A stretch of 64,000 bases of DNA from Sporosarcina globispora (GCF_001274725.1 NZ_LGUF01000007.1:3706090-3770089); one strand, 5' to 3'; counted from the first letter of the stretch, positions 9,708 through 18,548 are shown. The notes: a model not told the origin generated them from the sequence alone. Numbers and translations: made by a program.

Positions 9708-11045
9708 TTAATAAACTGCTGTCTCTAATCTTTTAAGCAGCCTTTTTATACTGAAGTTCGCTTCTCTTAACACCATTTCTTTATCAACCGTCTTTAGCTT
9801 CCTATTTTCCATGACGATTTTCCCGTTAACAATGGTTGATTCTACGTCTGCACGAGTAGCGGAATAGACAATCCTGGAGATTGTATCGATATCAAATGAT
9901 GGATACATATGAAAATCATTCAGATTAAGGATAGCTAGATCTGCTTTCTTGCCGGGTTCCAGGCTTCCGATTTCCTTTTCCATTCCAACTGCTTTTGCTC
10001 CCCCGATTGTCGCCATTCTAAAGACTGTTCTGGCATTCATTGCTGTTGGTCCATGTACAGGCTTCTGAATTAATGCAGCCAATCTCATTTCATTAAACAT
10101 ATCCAGATTGTTATTGCAGGGAGCGCCATCAGCACCCAGGCTGACATAAGCCTGCTGATCCAATAAAGAAGGAATCTCTGCTACACCTGATGCCAGCTTT
10201 AAATTGGAACCAGGACAATGGCTGACCTTTACGCCGCGCTCTTTGATAATCCTTTTTTCTTCTTCGTCTAGCCAAACACAGTGGGCAAGAATCAGCCTTT
10301 CATTGGCAAGCCCAATGCTGTCCAGGTAGACTACATTCCGCATGCCAAACTCTCTTTCAACAAGCAGAATTTCATTGGCATTTTCCGATGCGTGAGTATG
10401 GACTCTTACATTGTATTGTGCAGATAGATCCCTGACATTCGTCAGCAATTCCTCTGTGCAGGAAACGACAAAACGGGGACAGAAGGCATATTGTATTCGT
10501 CCATTATCGCGGTTATGCCATTTTTCAAGCAGATCCACACTTTGCTGGATGGACTTTAAGGTATTTTCCCTTAACGGAACTGGAACCTCATCCCCCTTAT
10601 CCATCATGACCTTCCCGGCAAGTGCACGTATGCCGCTTTCAGCAATTGCCTGAAATGCATATTCGGTATGATTGACTGTTTCCATATCCACCACTGTTGT
10701 TGTTCCGCTTTGCAGCAATTCACCAATCCCCAGCATGGCAGAATAATAGATGGATTCTTCATCATGCGAAGCCTCCAGCGGCCAGATTTTCTGCTTCAGC
10801 CAATCAAGCAGTTCCAGATCATCAGCCTGCCCGCGGAATAATGTCTGGCAAAGATGAATATGTGTCTGGATAAATCCCGGAATGATCGTTTTTCCTGCAG
10901 CATCCATTACTTTATCAGCTTTATGTGATAAGTTCTGCCCAATTTCAGCGATGCGGTCATCAACAATAAAAAGGTCCCCGACAAATATTTCTTCAGCTGC
11001 GTTCATCGTAATGATTTCAGCATTTTTTATCAAAATACTGCTCAA
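9708..11045 (-). CDS. Amidohydrolase, SsnA/guanine deaminase-like
   Basis: A 445-residue metal-dependent deaminase or hydrolase. The metal-binding HIHLCQTLFRG (about 62-72), THASEN, LAHCVWL and the GADGAPCNNN loop are the usual metal and catalytic elements of the chlorohydrolase/cytosine-deaminase branch. In this purine locus a guanine deaminase or a deaminase/hydrolase for an imidazole intermediate is plausible, but the sequence does not decide the substrate. TTG 11045 overlaps the upstream stop (TTGA), so it is coupled to the M20 gene. It is last in the operon. Confidence 0.82.
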   Translation of the reverse strand: MSSILIKNAEIITMNAAEEIFVGDLFIVDDRIAEIGQNLSHKADKVMDAAGKTIIPGFIQTHIHLCQTLFRGQADDLELLDWLKQKIWPLEASHDEESIYYSAMLGIGELLQSGTTTVVDMETVNHTEYAFQAIAESGIRALAGKVMMDKGDEVPVPLRENTLKSIQQSVDLLEKWHNRDNGRIQYAFCPRFVVSCTEELLTNVRDLSAQYNVRVHTHASENANEILLVEREFGMRNVVYLDSIGLANERLILAHCVWLDEEEKRIIKERGVKVSHCPGSNLKLASGVAEIPSLLDQQAYVSLGADGAPCNNNLDMFNEMRLAALIQKPVHGPTAMNARTVFRMATIGGAKAVGMEKEIGSLEPGKKADLAILNLNDFHMYPSFDIDTISRIVYSATRADVESTIVNGKIVMENRKLKTVDKEMVLREANFSIKRLLKRLETAVY

Positions 11046-12214
11046 TATCTTCCTCCCCCTTGCAGTGGACTTGCTTCTGCTGTCTCCAGCTTTCCATAGG
11101 TCATGATAAGCTGTCTGTAAAAATGAATGGATCGCTGATAAGCCGTTAGACTAACCCACTCATTCGGCTGATGGGCAAGCTTTTCGTCACCTGGACCGTA
11201 AATCAAGGTAGGAATTTCACTCCTTGGATTAAGAACGGCACCATCTGTATAATAGGACACTCCATAATGCGTCGCTGGCAATTCTCCCTTTACCATATGC
11301 GCTGTTTGAATAATGTCCTCAGCAGGATCAGTTATAATAGAAGGACGGTCAAGAATGGTTTCAACACTGTATTTGTAAATTTCCCCCTGTTCCATAAGAA
11401 GATCAAGTTTGGATTTTAGCCTATTTATAAAACTGGAATGGGATTGAGGCGGGACTGTTCTTATATCTGCTCTGATGCTGCATTTATCTGGAATGACATT
11501 AGTCTGGACTCCGCCTTCAATCATTGTAACAGCCAGGCTGCTATGTCCGAGCGGCTGCTTTTCTGTCTTCCATTCAATTTTCATTTCATCCAATAGCCTG
11601 ACTATTTGAAGCATATGGTCTACTGCATTTATTCCTTGTTCCGGCATCGAACCGTGAGAGGTTTTCCCATACGCTGTTATTTCAAGCCAAAGGGCTCCTT
11701 TATGACCAATCACAATTTTTTCATTTGTCGGTTCGGCAATGACAAGTGCATCGATTTTTCTGCAATCGTTCTCTTTTAAAAAAGCCCTTGCCCCGCAGCT
11801 GTCGACTTCCTCCCCGGCAGTTGCCAGAAAAGTAACATCTGCAGGAGGAACAGTACTCGTTAGATACAGTTTCTCCAAAGCCAGGAACATAGCTGCAAGG
11901 CCGCTTTTCATATCAGAAGCTCCTCTGCCATATATGCGTCCATCTGTGATTTCCCCTGAAAAAGGAGAGTAATCCCATTCTCCCGTACCAGGAGAAACAG
12001 TATCCATATGGCCGCATAAAAATAACTGTTTGCCGCTTTTCCCCGGAAGCGTAATTTCAAAATTGCTGCGATTTTCATCCAGTATAGTCACCTTAAATGG
12101 CAGCCCTTTTTGTTTACATCTGTTAATAAAAGCTTTAGTCACTAAATGTTCGTTTCCGGGCGGATTAGAGCTGTCGATTTGAAGGAGACACTGAAGAAAT
12201 TGAATATCATCCAT
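11042..12214 (-). CDS. M20 family metallohydrolase (ArgE/DapE/ACY1-type)
   Basis: A 390-residue amidase/peptidase. LCGHMDTVSPG carries the first metal ligands, RGASDMKSG the bridging Asp, and AGEEVDSCGA the catalytic Glu pair; the dimerisation domain follows (HGSMPEQGINAVD). M20 enzymes include allantoate, N-carbamoyl and acyl-amino-acid hydrolases, so hydrolysis of a late purine-breakdown product is a fair guess. ATG 12214 overlaps the preceding TAA by one base. Confidence 0.85.
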   Translation of the reverse strand: MDDIQFLQCLLQIDSSNPPGNEHLVTKAFINRCKQKGLPFKVTILDENRSNFEITLPGKSGKQLFLCGHMDTVSPGTGEWDYSPFSGEITDGRIYGRGASDMKSGLAAMFLALEKLYLTSTVPPADVTFLATAGEEVDSCGARAFLKENDCRKIDALVIAEPTNEKIVIGHKGALWLEITAYGKTSHGSMPEQGINAVDHMLQIVRLLDEMKIEWKTEKQPLGHSSLAVTMIEGGVQTNVIPDKCSIRADIRTVPPQSHSSFINRLKSKLDLLMEQGEIYKYSVETILDRPSIITDPAEDIIQTAHMVKGELPATHYGVSYYTDGAVLNPRSEIPTLIYGPGDEKLAHQPNEWVSLTAYQRSIHFYRQLIMTYGKLETAEASPLQGGGRY

Positions 12215-12837
12215 TAATCCGCCTCCACAATTTGCATTTTAATAGGGGTTACTATAAACCCATTAACAGGTGCCATGTCCTGGGAGCAGGTTGTACAGGC
12301 AATGACAACATCGCACAATGCTTTCAGCCTTATGAAATCACCAGGCTTGGACATAGGCTCGGAAATGACATAATCACCAGCATCATCAAGGACATTATTC
12401 ATAAAGATATTGATGGGATCTGGAATGACAGGAGGGTGAATATTATACTTTTTCAAGGCAGCCGCAATATTATCATGGCAATTTGGGTGGTCCTCCTTGC
12501 AAAAATCAACTTTATAGCGGTAATAATCACAGGCAGGAAAGAAGAAATCATGTTTTCCAACAGTATCTTCCACTAGCTGCATCAGCGGGCGGCGGCGGTT
12601 GCTGTAAAGCCAATCTCCCGTTTTGAGCCGTATGCTGCTTAAGGAAGCACGCATATGTACAGGTGAAACATGTTCCTCAGGATCTACATAGTTAAAGCAG
12701 ACAAAATCCCCGACCTGTTTTCCTTCCATATCAATAATAATCAGCTCTTCTCCCTTGTGAATCAGGGCACTTCTTCCTTCATACGGCGGGATAATAATCT
12801 CGGCTCGGATCTTCCCCCGGTTAAATACCTTTTTCAT
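12214..12837 (-). CDS. DUF1989 / urea carboxylase-associated family protein
   Basis: The 207-residue product has the family pattern GKQVGDFVCFN, a conserved RRRPLMQLVEDTVGKHD core, and Cys-rich positions near ACDYYRY and CTTCSQD that may bind metal. Homologues often sit beside urea carboxylase/allophanate hydrolase genes, but their exact role is debated. Here it may act on a nitrogen-rich product of purine breakdown. It is in a tight four-gene run with the cyclase, M20 and amidohydrolase genes. Confidence 0.78.
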   Translation of the reverse strand: MKKVFNRGKIRAEIIIPPYEGRSALIHKGEELIIIDMEGKQVGDFVCFNYVDPEEHVSPVHMRASLSSIRLKTGDWLYSNRRRPLMQLVEDTVGKHDFFFPACDYYRYKVDFCKEDHPNCHDNIAAALKKYNIHPPVIPDPINIFMNNVLDDAGDYVISEPMSKPGDFIRLKALCDVVIACTTCSQDMAPVNGFIVTPIKMQIVEAD

Positions 12838-12857
12838 TTGATCACCAACCTTTGTTG

Positions 12858-13541
12858 TTATTCAATGAAAACTGCAACAGCACGAACTGGAGACCCAGTT
12901 CCTTTTCGAATCCTGAGCGGAAGCCCAAAATAAAGAAAACGCATGCCTGCGACCTGATCGAGATTGCAGAGGTTTTCCGTATTGGTTATCCCATATTCCC
13001 GGCAAATGAGGTGCCCGGAATACTTGGGATCATCCGGATGGTCAATAGCAGGGGCATCGATCCCTATATTGACTGCACCTTTTTCAGCCAGCCATTTTGC
13101 TGCTTGATAATCCAGGCCTGTATAGGTTGTGAGCCATTTGTCTGTACCATAAGACCGGTTATAGTGGCCGGTGTAGAGGAGAACGATATCTCCTTTTTCA
13201 ATAAATTGCTGTGATATTCGCAATGCATCCTCAAGATCACGGTCAGTAATATATCGATCAGGCTGAATGTGGGAAACATCAAGGCAAACAGCGGGCCCGT
13301 AAAAATATTCAAGCGGCATTTCATCGATGTATTTGCCGTTTGGATCATATTCATAGGTAGCATCACTATGGGTGGGGCCATGTTCATTGATTAATAGATT
13401 ATTGGTTGCAAACATAAATCCAACTTGCTTTTCACTTTCTTCGTGGGTGATATTTGGGAAGATCATTGTTTTTTGATGAAGGGGAAAAACAGGCATCCCC
13501 TGATAAATTTCCTGTGTTAAATCGACTAGTTTAACTCCCAT
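12858..13541 (-). CDS. Cyclase family protein (kynurenine formamidase-like)
   Basis: The 227-residue product matches the PF04199 cyclase fold. Its metal-binding signature is NEHGPTHSDA (about 53-62), equivalent to HxGTHxDxP, and it has GVKLVDLTQEIYQGMPVFP at the N-terminus and the GIDAPAIDHP loop. Members hydrolyse N-formyl or cyclic amide bonds. In this locus it could open an imidazolone-type ring or remove a formyl/formimino group, which is inference. ATG 13541 has AGGAGG upstream. It begins the four-gene run after the terminator at 13580. Confidence 0.8.
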   Translation of the reverse strand: MGVKLVDLTQEIYQGMPVFPLHQKTMIFPNITHEESEKQVGFMFATNNLLINEHGPTHSDATYEYDPNGKYIDEMPLEYFYGPAVCLDVSHIQPDRYITDRDLEDALRISQQFIEKGDIVLLYTGHYNRSYGTDKWLTTYTGLDYQAAKWLAEKGAVNIGIDAPAIDHPDDPKYSGHLICREYGITNTENLCNLDQVAGMRFLYFGLPLRIRKGTGSPVRAVAVFIE

Positions 13542-13579
13542 GGTATTCCTCCTTTACCTGCTTAATTTTTTACTATATG

Positions 13580-13604
13580 AAAAGCGGCAGGGAACGCCGC
13601 TTTT
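13580..13604 (-). terminator. Terminator after the adenine-deaminase-like gene
   Basis: Arms AAAAGCGGC and GCCGCTTTT flank a seven-base loop, with T-rich sequence following on the minus strand. It lies four bases after the 13609 stop and only 39 bases before the next start, so the downstream four genes need readthrough or their own promoter very close by. Confidence 0.8.
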
Positions 13605-13608
13605 ATGA

Positions 13609-15420
13609 TCAATTAATAATAGTCGGAATTACCTCAAACTTATCAACATCGATAAGCCCCATATCCGTAATTTTCCACTTAGGGCTTGTTACCAATGACC
13701 AGAATGACAAATGCATAAACGGAACTTCCATGCCGCAGCCAAGAACTTCTTTGGCAAGCTGTGACAATTCGTCTACCTTTTCACTCATTTCTTTTCCAGT
13801 TAATTCGTCTGTCATTAAACCGCCAATCCTCAAAGGCAGATCACCGACTACTTTACTATCCTTTATCATGGCTATCCCTCCATCCATAGCAATTACCCGG
13901 TTGACTGCAGTTACCATATCTTCGTAGTTTGTGCCTGTTACGATGATATTGTGAGTATCATGGGCAACACTTTCTGCAATGGCTCCACTTTTCAAATCAA
14001 AACCATGAAGGAAAGTTTTGCCGATTTTCCCGGTTCTGCCGTGGCGCTCTACAACCAGCAGCGGAAGTACATCCTGCTTAAGACAAGGCTGCACAATGCC
14101 GTCTATGACATTCAGTATGAACTCGCTTCCTCCAGTTAAGTTCTGGAAAGGTACAGCTTCAATTGCCCTTACTTTTGCACGGATGCCTGGAGCCTCAATA
14201 GCGAGTTCCTGAAGCGTTACAGGTTTCCGCTTCACTGACTTTTTCACACTTTCCGGATATATGTAAGGAGCAATATCAATCGTTAATTCGCCTTTTTCAG
14301 CCGCTTTTTTACCTGCAAGATATACCTGGTCAACTGTCATATTATTCAGATCGCTGATCACGACAACATCTGCCCTTTTGCCCGGTGCAATTACTCCTAC
14401 ATCCTTAAATCCAAAATGGGTCGCAGGATTAATGGTTGCCATTTGGATTGCTTCTACTGGGTCAATGCCTACTGCAATGGTTCTGCGGATAATATCATTC
14501 ATATGTCCGTAAGTTAACAGATCAGCTGGCACCATATCATCTGATACAAGGATTGTACGGCGGGAATCCAGCCCATCCTCTGTTATGGCACGGATACAGT
14601 CTGCCATATTTCTTTGGGAAGATCCTTCACGCATGAACACACTAACGCCATTGCGGAGCTTCTCAACTGTTTCTTCTTTCGTCGTGGTCTCATGGCAGGA
14701 AACATGGTTCCCACCGCTAATAATATGGGCGGCAAGCTCTTTGCCAAACAATCCTGGTGCGTTCCCTTCAACCGTTTTTCCTATGCTGTTTGCATACGAA
14801 ACTGCGGCAACAAGGTCGTCTATTAATTCTGGGGCATGCTCATATACAGGCCTGATATTGCTGAAGCTTTGAATCTCTCCAATCCCCTGCACATATGGGT
14901 CTGCCAAAAGCTCTTTCATATCTTTGGATGCCACATCAAAGCCGGATGTTTCAAGACCAGGAGCATCCGGCACAGCACAAGGCACTGTGAATAATACCCG
15001 ATTTGGAAGCGATCTTGCTTCTTCGATCATCGCCTGCATTCCGTGAACACCGAGGACGTTACCTATTTCATGCGGATCTCCAATCAGCGTGGTGGTTCCT
15101 GTAGGAATGGAAAGTTTGGAGAATTCTGTACAAGTCAGCATTGCACTTTCAAAATGCATATGAGAATCAATAAAACCGGGACATACAAATTTCCCCTGAA
15201 TGTTTTCCACTTTCGTTTTCGGTCCAATTAACTCTTTTGAATCTCCTGCCATTAAAATATATTCGCCTTTCATCGCAACGTCTGCTTCATAAATCTCCCG
15301 GGTGATCACATTGATGAAATAGCCTCCTTTTAGGACTATATCCGCAAACTGGCTGGAATCAAGCAATACATCAATAAGCTTGCGGTATTGCACTGCCTTT
15401 TTTATATCATTTGGTTCCAT
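13609..15420 (-). CDS. Adenine deaminase-like amidohydrolase in the microcompartment operon
   Basis: The 603-residue product has the adenine deaminase (Ade) architecture: PGFIDSHMHFESAM (metal ligands near His87 and His89), GDPHEIGNVLG, and the C-terminal half with AESVAHDTHNI. It differs from the second Ade in this window (31885-33627), which has the usual DGHVHIES form. Being the last gene of the run that includes the shell proteins, it may act on adenine or on an aminoimidazole intermediate. The reading is intact. It lies 15 bp after the EutN-type gene. Confidence 0.85.
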   Translation of the reverse strand: MEPNDIKKAVQYRKLIDVLLDSSQFADIVLKGGYFINVITREIYEADVAMKGEYILMAGDSKELIGPKTKVENIQGKFVCPGFIDSHMHFESAMLTCTEFSKLSIPTGTTTLIGDPHEIGNVLGVHGMQAMIEEARSLPNRVLFTVPCAVPDAPGLETSGFDVASKDMKELLADPYVQGIGEIQSFSNIRPVYEHAPELIDDLVAAVSYANSIGKTVEGNAPGLFGKELAAHIISGGNHVSCHETTTKEETVEKLRNGVSVFMREGSSQRNMADCIRAITEDGLDSRRTILVSDDMVPADLLTYGHMNDIIRRTIAVGIDPVEAIQMATINPATHFGFKDVGVIAPGKRADVVVISDLNNMTVDQVYLAGKKAAEKGELTIDIAPYIYPESVKKSVKRKPVTLQELAIEAPGIRAKVRAIEAVPFQNLTGGSEFILNVIDGIVQPCLKQDVLPLLVVERHGRTGKIGKTFLHGFDLKSGAIAESVAHDTHNIIVTGTNYEDMVTAVNRVIAMDGGIAMIKDSKVVGDLPLRIGGLMTDELTGKEMSEKVDELSQLAKEVLGCGMEVPFMHLSFWSLVTSPKWKITDMGLIDVDKFEVIPTIIN

Positions 15421-15435
15421 TGATTACCCCCCTGT

Positions 15436-15702
15436 CTACATTCCTTCTACACTGTCAATAATTCCGATAATGGCTGCATCTATAGGAGCATCTTTATTTT
15501 GAACAGCTCTTGACGCCATGCTTCCAGTCACATAGATGACCTTTTCTCCGATTCCGGCGCCAACTGTATCAATGGTAATAATGGGGTTCGGCAACAATGA
15601 GCCATCCAATCCTATAGGCTGTGTGATTAATAGCTTGGTGCCCACCAGATTATCATCTTTTCTTGTGGCAGTCACACGACCGACAACTATTCCCATTTGC
15701 AT
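15436..15702 (-). CDS. Microcompartment vertex protein, EutN/CcmL type
   Basis: An 88-residue pentameric shell protein that closes the corners of bacterial microcompartments. MGIVVGRVTATRK at the start, LLITQPI, DTVGAGIGEKVIYVTGS and AIIGIIDSV at the end are the full BMC-P signature. It is the only vertex gene in the window. ATG 15702 has AAGGGGAAG upstream. Its presence with three hexamer genes supports a closed shell. Confidence 0.95.
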   Translation of the reverse strand: MQMGIVVGRVTATRKDDNLVGTKLLITQPIGLDGSLLPNPIITIDTVGAGIGEKVIYVTGSMASRAVQNKDAPIDAAIIGIIDSVEGM

Positions 15703-15715
15703 AAAGATCTTCCCC

Positions 15716-16447
15716 TTAATGTAAAATAATTTCGATTTTTAATTCCTTCGCTGTATCTCTTGCAAGGGGGGTAATGATAGCCCCTTTTGGAACAGCTATG
15801 TGATCAAGCTTTCTCAAGTGGGCAAGCCGTACTGTCTCCCCGGATATAACCGTTTTCTTCGTTTGCTGAACAGTGAAGTCCGCTTGATCATTGGAATCTA
15901 TTAATCTGAGTCCAAGTATTTTTAACTCTCCCATCTGCTGATTAAGCTTTCTTTTTAATATATCCGGGCCTTTATCCATTCCTTTCAGTTGCCAATATGC
16001 GCTGAAGGGATCCACTCCAGCTTTTAATGCAGTGACACGTTTCCCTTTTAATAAACCCTTAAGGATTATCTGCACCATTGGCCTTTGGTCGTTAAACGAC
16101 AATAAGTCTTTCATTAAAGAAAAAGATAGAATAGGCAAAAATATTTCATCAAAATGATCAATAAGCTGATCATGAACCATTGAAGAAGAGATCCAATCGT
16201 CATTTCCTGTCCGAAGCACCAACTCATGCAGGGGAAATTGTTTGAGCATTTCTTCCTCAGCATAGATCCTCAGTGTAATATCTTTCTGCGTTAACTTTTT
16301 CAAGTAAGAAAATCCTGGTTCCATTCCTATCATATGAGAGGTTAATAGAGCCAGGATTTGTGGTTTTCTTTCACTGCTGCTGGCATTACGCAGGTAAAGC
16401 GCCTGCAGAGTGTTTTTTGCCATGACACTCTGCTTTTTGTTGTTCAT
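15716..16447 (-). CDS. Microcompartment-associated flavoprotein-like protein
   Basis: The 243-residue product has two recognisable parts. The middle (EIFLPILSFSLMKDLL, then ILKGLLKGKRVTAL) recalls the Dfp-type flavoprotein found in many microcompartment loci, though the usual catalytic motifs look worn. The C-terminus (HIAVPKGAIITPLARDTAKEL) is a segment recurring in microcompartment proteins such as PduM-like ones. It is sandwiched between two shell genes with 2-13 bp spacing. A structural or redox role in the compartment is inference. Confidence 0.6.
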   Translation of the reverse strand: MNNKKQSVMAKNTLQALYLRNASSSERKPQILALLTSHMIGMEPGFSYLKKLTQKDITLRIYAEEEMLKQFPLHELVLRTGNDDWISSSMVHDQLIDHFDEIFLPILSFSLMKDLLSFNDQRPMVQIILKGLLKGKRVTALKAGVDPFSAYWQLKGMDKGPDILKRKLNQQMGELKILGLRLIDSNDQADFTVQQTKKTVISGETVRLAHLRKLDHIAVPKGAIITPLARDTAKELKIEIILH

Positions 16448-16449
16448 GC

Positions 16450-16734
16450 TTATTCACCGATATTTTTTGATAATAGAGCTCTTTCAACTTCGCTGTGCGG
16501 CCTTGGAATGACATGTACCGAGATGAGTTCTCCTACTCTGCTGGCAGCTTCAGCTCCTGCATCGGTGGCAGCTTTAACTGCACCAACATCACCTCGGACC
16601 ATAACCGTCACAAGACCAAATCCCACTTTTTCGTACCCGCAGATCTCCACATTTGCTGCTTTAACCATTGCATCCGCTGCTTCTACTGCACCTACAAGAC
16701 CTTTTGTCTCGATTAATCCCAATGCTTCACCCAT
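16450..16734 (-). CDS. Microcompartment shell hexamer protein (BMC-H)
   Basis: A 94-residue single BMC domain: [23 protein letters not shown] at the N-terminus is interrupted here only for length, followed by [19 protein letters not shown] and [12 protein letters not shown]. It tiles the shell facets; the KVGFG pore loop faces the hexamer centre. AAGGAGGAAACAG precedes the ATG. It is one of three hexamer paralogues in the operon. Confidence 0.95.
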   Translation of the reverse strand: MGEALGLIETKGLVGAVEAADAMVKAANVEICGYEKVGFGLVTVMVRGDVGAVKAATDAGAEAASRVGELISVHVIPRPHSEVERALLSKNIGE

Positions 16735-16837
16735 TGTCTGTTTCCTCCTTAAATTTATTTAACTGACGGTTTATCAGGATCGGTATCTTTACTATTATTT
16801 ATTTCTTCCGTTTGGTCTTTTCCTTTTGGCTTTTCAT

Positions 16838-17179
16838 TTACTGCATCAAGTTTTTTTCTCCCTCAGCATCAGGAACAAGATGCCTATTTTCCAGCTTAAA
16901 TTGCGGAAGCAGTTTCCCTGCAACTTCGCCATGGGCACGTGGGATGACATGAGCAGAAATTACTTTTCCAATTCTCTCTGCAGCCCTTACACCAGCATCG
17001 ACAGCAGACTTAACTGCTGCTACATCTCCATTAAAATGGATGGTAACACCCAAGTAGCCATCCACCCCGATTACTTTTTCAATTCCAACGATTTCTACAT
17101 CTGCTGATTTTACGGCTGCATCTGCAGCAGAAACTGCTGTTAGATAACCAACGGTTTCAATCAAACCCAATGCTTGCAA
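16838..17179 (-). CDS. Microcompartment shell hexamer protein with C-terminal tail; possible -1 frameshift
   Basis: A 113-residue BMC-H protein starting at TTG 17179 (AGGAGG upstream). The domain (ALGLIETVGYLTAV; HVIPRAHGEVAGKLLP) is followed by a tail. Its zero-frame stop lies just after A-AAA-AAC at 16850-16856. In the -1 frame the coding-like sequence continues about 32 codons, rich in Lys, Asp and Asn, to a TAA at 16755-16757, just before the next gene's ribosome binding site. Extended product would be about 141 aa. Compared with the other shell genes, the pore insert IGVDGYLG is also longer. Confidence 0.92.
   Translation of the reverse strand: MQALGLIETVGYLTAVSAADAAVKSADVEIVGIEKVIGVDGYLGVTIHFNGDVAAVKSAVDAGVRAAERIGKVISAHVIPRAHGEVAGKLLPQFKLENRHLVPDAEGEKNLMQ
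16850..16856 (-). other. A-AAA-AAC slippery heptamer in shell gene
   Basis: The heptamer is in the correct phase for -1 ribosomal frameshifting (zero-frame codons AAA AAC). A slip joins the BMC domain to the long -1 frame extension. A plain one-base deletion in the A7 tract, or transcriptional slippage, would explain the same pattern. Confidence 0.5.
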
Positions 17180-17283
17180 CTGAAGAATCCTCCTCCTATG
17201 AAATAGACAAACCGTTTCCCTATGCCTATAAGATATTTGAGGGAAAAATAGTGATGATCTGTGACAGCGATGCTGGCTAACAC

Positions 17284-18243
17284 CTATTTAATTCTGTCGA
17301 ATTCCTTATGAAGCTGATCTGAGATGTGTGATACTTCATCATAGTGTCCGTGAAGCTGTAAATATTTCTTCTCTATTAAAAAATTGATATGTTCAGAAGT
17401 GTTTCTTTTCATGTAACGGTCAAGGAGCAATATGCCCGAATAATAGTCGATTCCTTCAATGACTGCGACACCGCCAATTGAAGAGTTCAGCCCCAATTGT
17501 TTTGTCAGCCATGGACTGGGGGATTTTTCTTTATAGATTTGAATAGTTTTAAATGATTTTTGGGAAAGTTTTTTAAAAAAGCTCTTCAAAGCGTTTAATA
17601 GTGTTCCATGATCATCTTCATAAAGCTCCAGCGAAAAGGATTGCCCGCTGTTTTTGTCCCATGTCAGGCAATATCTTAAAGAAGGAAACTCTCTTAAAAG
17701 GTCATTCAGTATAAATAACTGCCCGGGAGTGCATTTTTCTGAAGTGACCACACCGATTGAGGCTGTTTTTAATTCCCGCTGAAAAGAGCTTTCCAGAGCA
17801 GGATGAAGGTCTGAGAACAGCCAGACTTTTACACCCTCCGGCGTTTGTCCGATAAGCTGGCTTTCTCTTGCATTTCGGATAGGTTTTATATCAGCAAAGT
17901 CAGCCTTAGAAGAAACCTGCTGTTTCCCTTGTACTAGAGATAGGGTTTGAAGCTGTGCAATTTTTTCCTTAACTGAAGGCTTGGGTGTAGAAAGAGAAGA
18001 AGTTTGCCTTCTAAGGCTTGGATGTGGATCAGCAGTCTTGACCGAGACCGCATGATGAACTGATATTCTTTTATTCATTTTTTCCTTCTGGTAATTAGGC
18101 CGGCTTATGCCCGGTATATTCTTCTTCGTTCCCTGCTGCCTGCTGGGAGGGGACTGATTGGAAAATCCATTAATAGGATTTACTTTTGACTTGCTGTAAG
18201 GCTTCATTACTTCTTCTACAACACTTTTAATAAAGTCAGACAC
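17284..18243 (-). CDS. Unknown microcompartment cargo candidate with encapsulation-type N-terminus
   Basis: The 319-residue product starts MSDFIKSVVEEVMKPY, a short amphipathic helix like the encapsulation peptides that direct cargo into microcompartments. A low-complexity Ser/Pro/Lys/Gln-rich linker runs to about residue 135. A folded C-terminal part follows (GVKVWLFSDLHPALES; VAVIEGIDYYSGILLLDRYM), which I do not recognise. GTG 18243 follows GGAGGTG. It lies between two shell hexamer genes, 16 bp from one. Cargo or shell-linker function is inferred from position and N-terminus only. Confidence 0.7.
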   Translation of the reverse strand: MSDFIKSVVEEVMKPYSKSKVNPINGFSNQSPPSRQQGTKKNIPGISRPNYQKEKMNKRISVHHAVSVKTADPHPSLRRQTSSLSTPKPSVKEKIAQLQTLSLVQGKQQVSSKADFADIKPIRNARESQLIGQTPEGVKVWLFSDLHPALESSFQRELKTASIGVVTSEKCTPGQLFILNDLLREFPSLRYCLTWDKNSGQSFSLELYEDDHGTLLNALKSFFKKLSQKSFKTIQIYKEKSPSPWLTKQLGLNSSIGGVAVIEGIDYYSGILLLDRYMKRNTSEHINFLIEKKYLQLHGHYDEVSHISDQLHKEFDRIK

Positions 18244-18259
18244 ACATTATGCACCTCCA

Positions 18260-18523
18260 TTAAAGAATTTTGCGAAGTTCTGAATGAGGGCGGGGAATAA
18301 CATTAGCCGAAACCAGTTCACCCCCAGTCATGGTGTGAGCAGTCTTCCCAACCTCGACAGCTGCAGTCACTGCTGCGACATCGCCTTCGATAATGACGGT
18401 GACAAGTCCGGATCCGACTCTCTTTAAATCAACTAAGCTCACATTTGCTGCTTTTGCCATTGAATCCAGCGCTTCAATCGCAGCTGTCAAACCCCTTGTT
18501 TCAATCATGCCAATTGCCTTCAT
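18260..18523 (-). CDS. Microcompartment shell hexamer protein (BMC-H)
   Basis: An 87-residue canonical BMC domain: KAIGMIETRGLTAAIEA, RVGSGLVTVIIEGDVAAV, and [15 protein letters not shown] at the end. AGGAGG precedes the ATG. It is the first shell gene of the operon, 25 bp after the UbiD gene, linking decarboxylase and shell transcriptionally. Confidence 0.95.
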   Translation of the reverse strand: MKAIGMIETRGLTAAIEALDSMAKAANVSLVDLKRVGSGLVTVIIEGDVAAVTAAVEVGKTAHTMTGGELVSANVIPRPHSELRKIL

Positions 18524-18548
18524 TTTTGACCTCCTCTACTGCAGAAGC

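Noticed and set aside
15716-16447. Canonical phosphopantothenoylcysteine decarboxylase (Dfp) activity
   Set aside because: Only part of the flavoprotein pattern is visible and usual catalytic residues look lost; the C-terminal microcompartment segment fits better.
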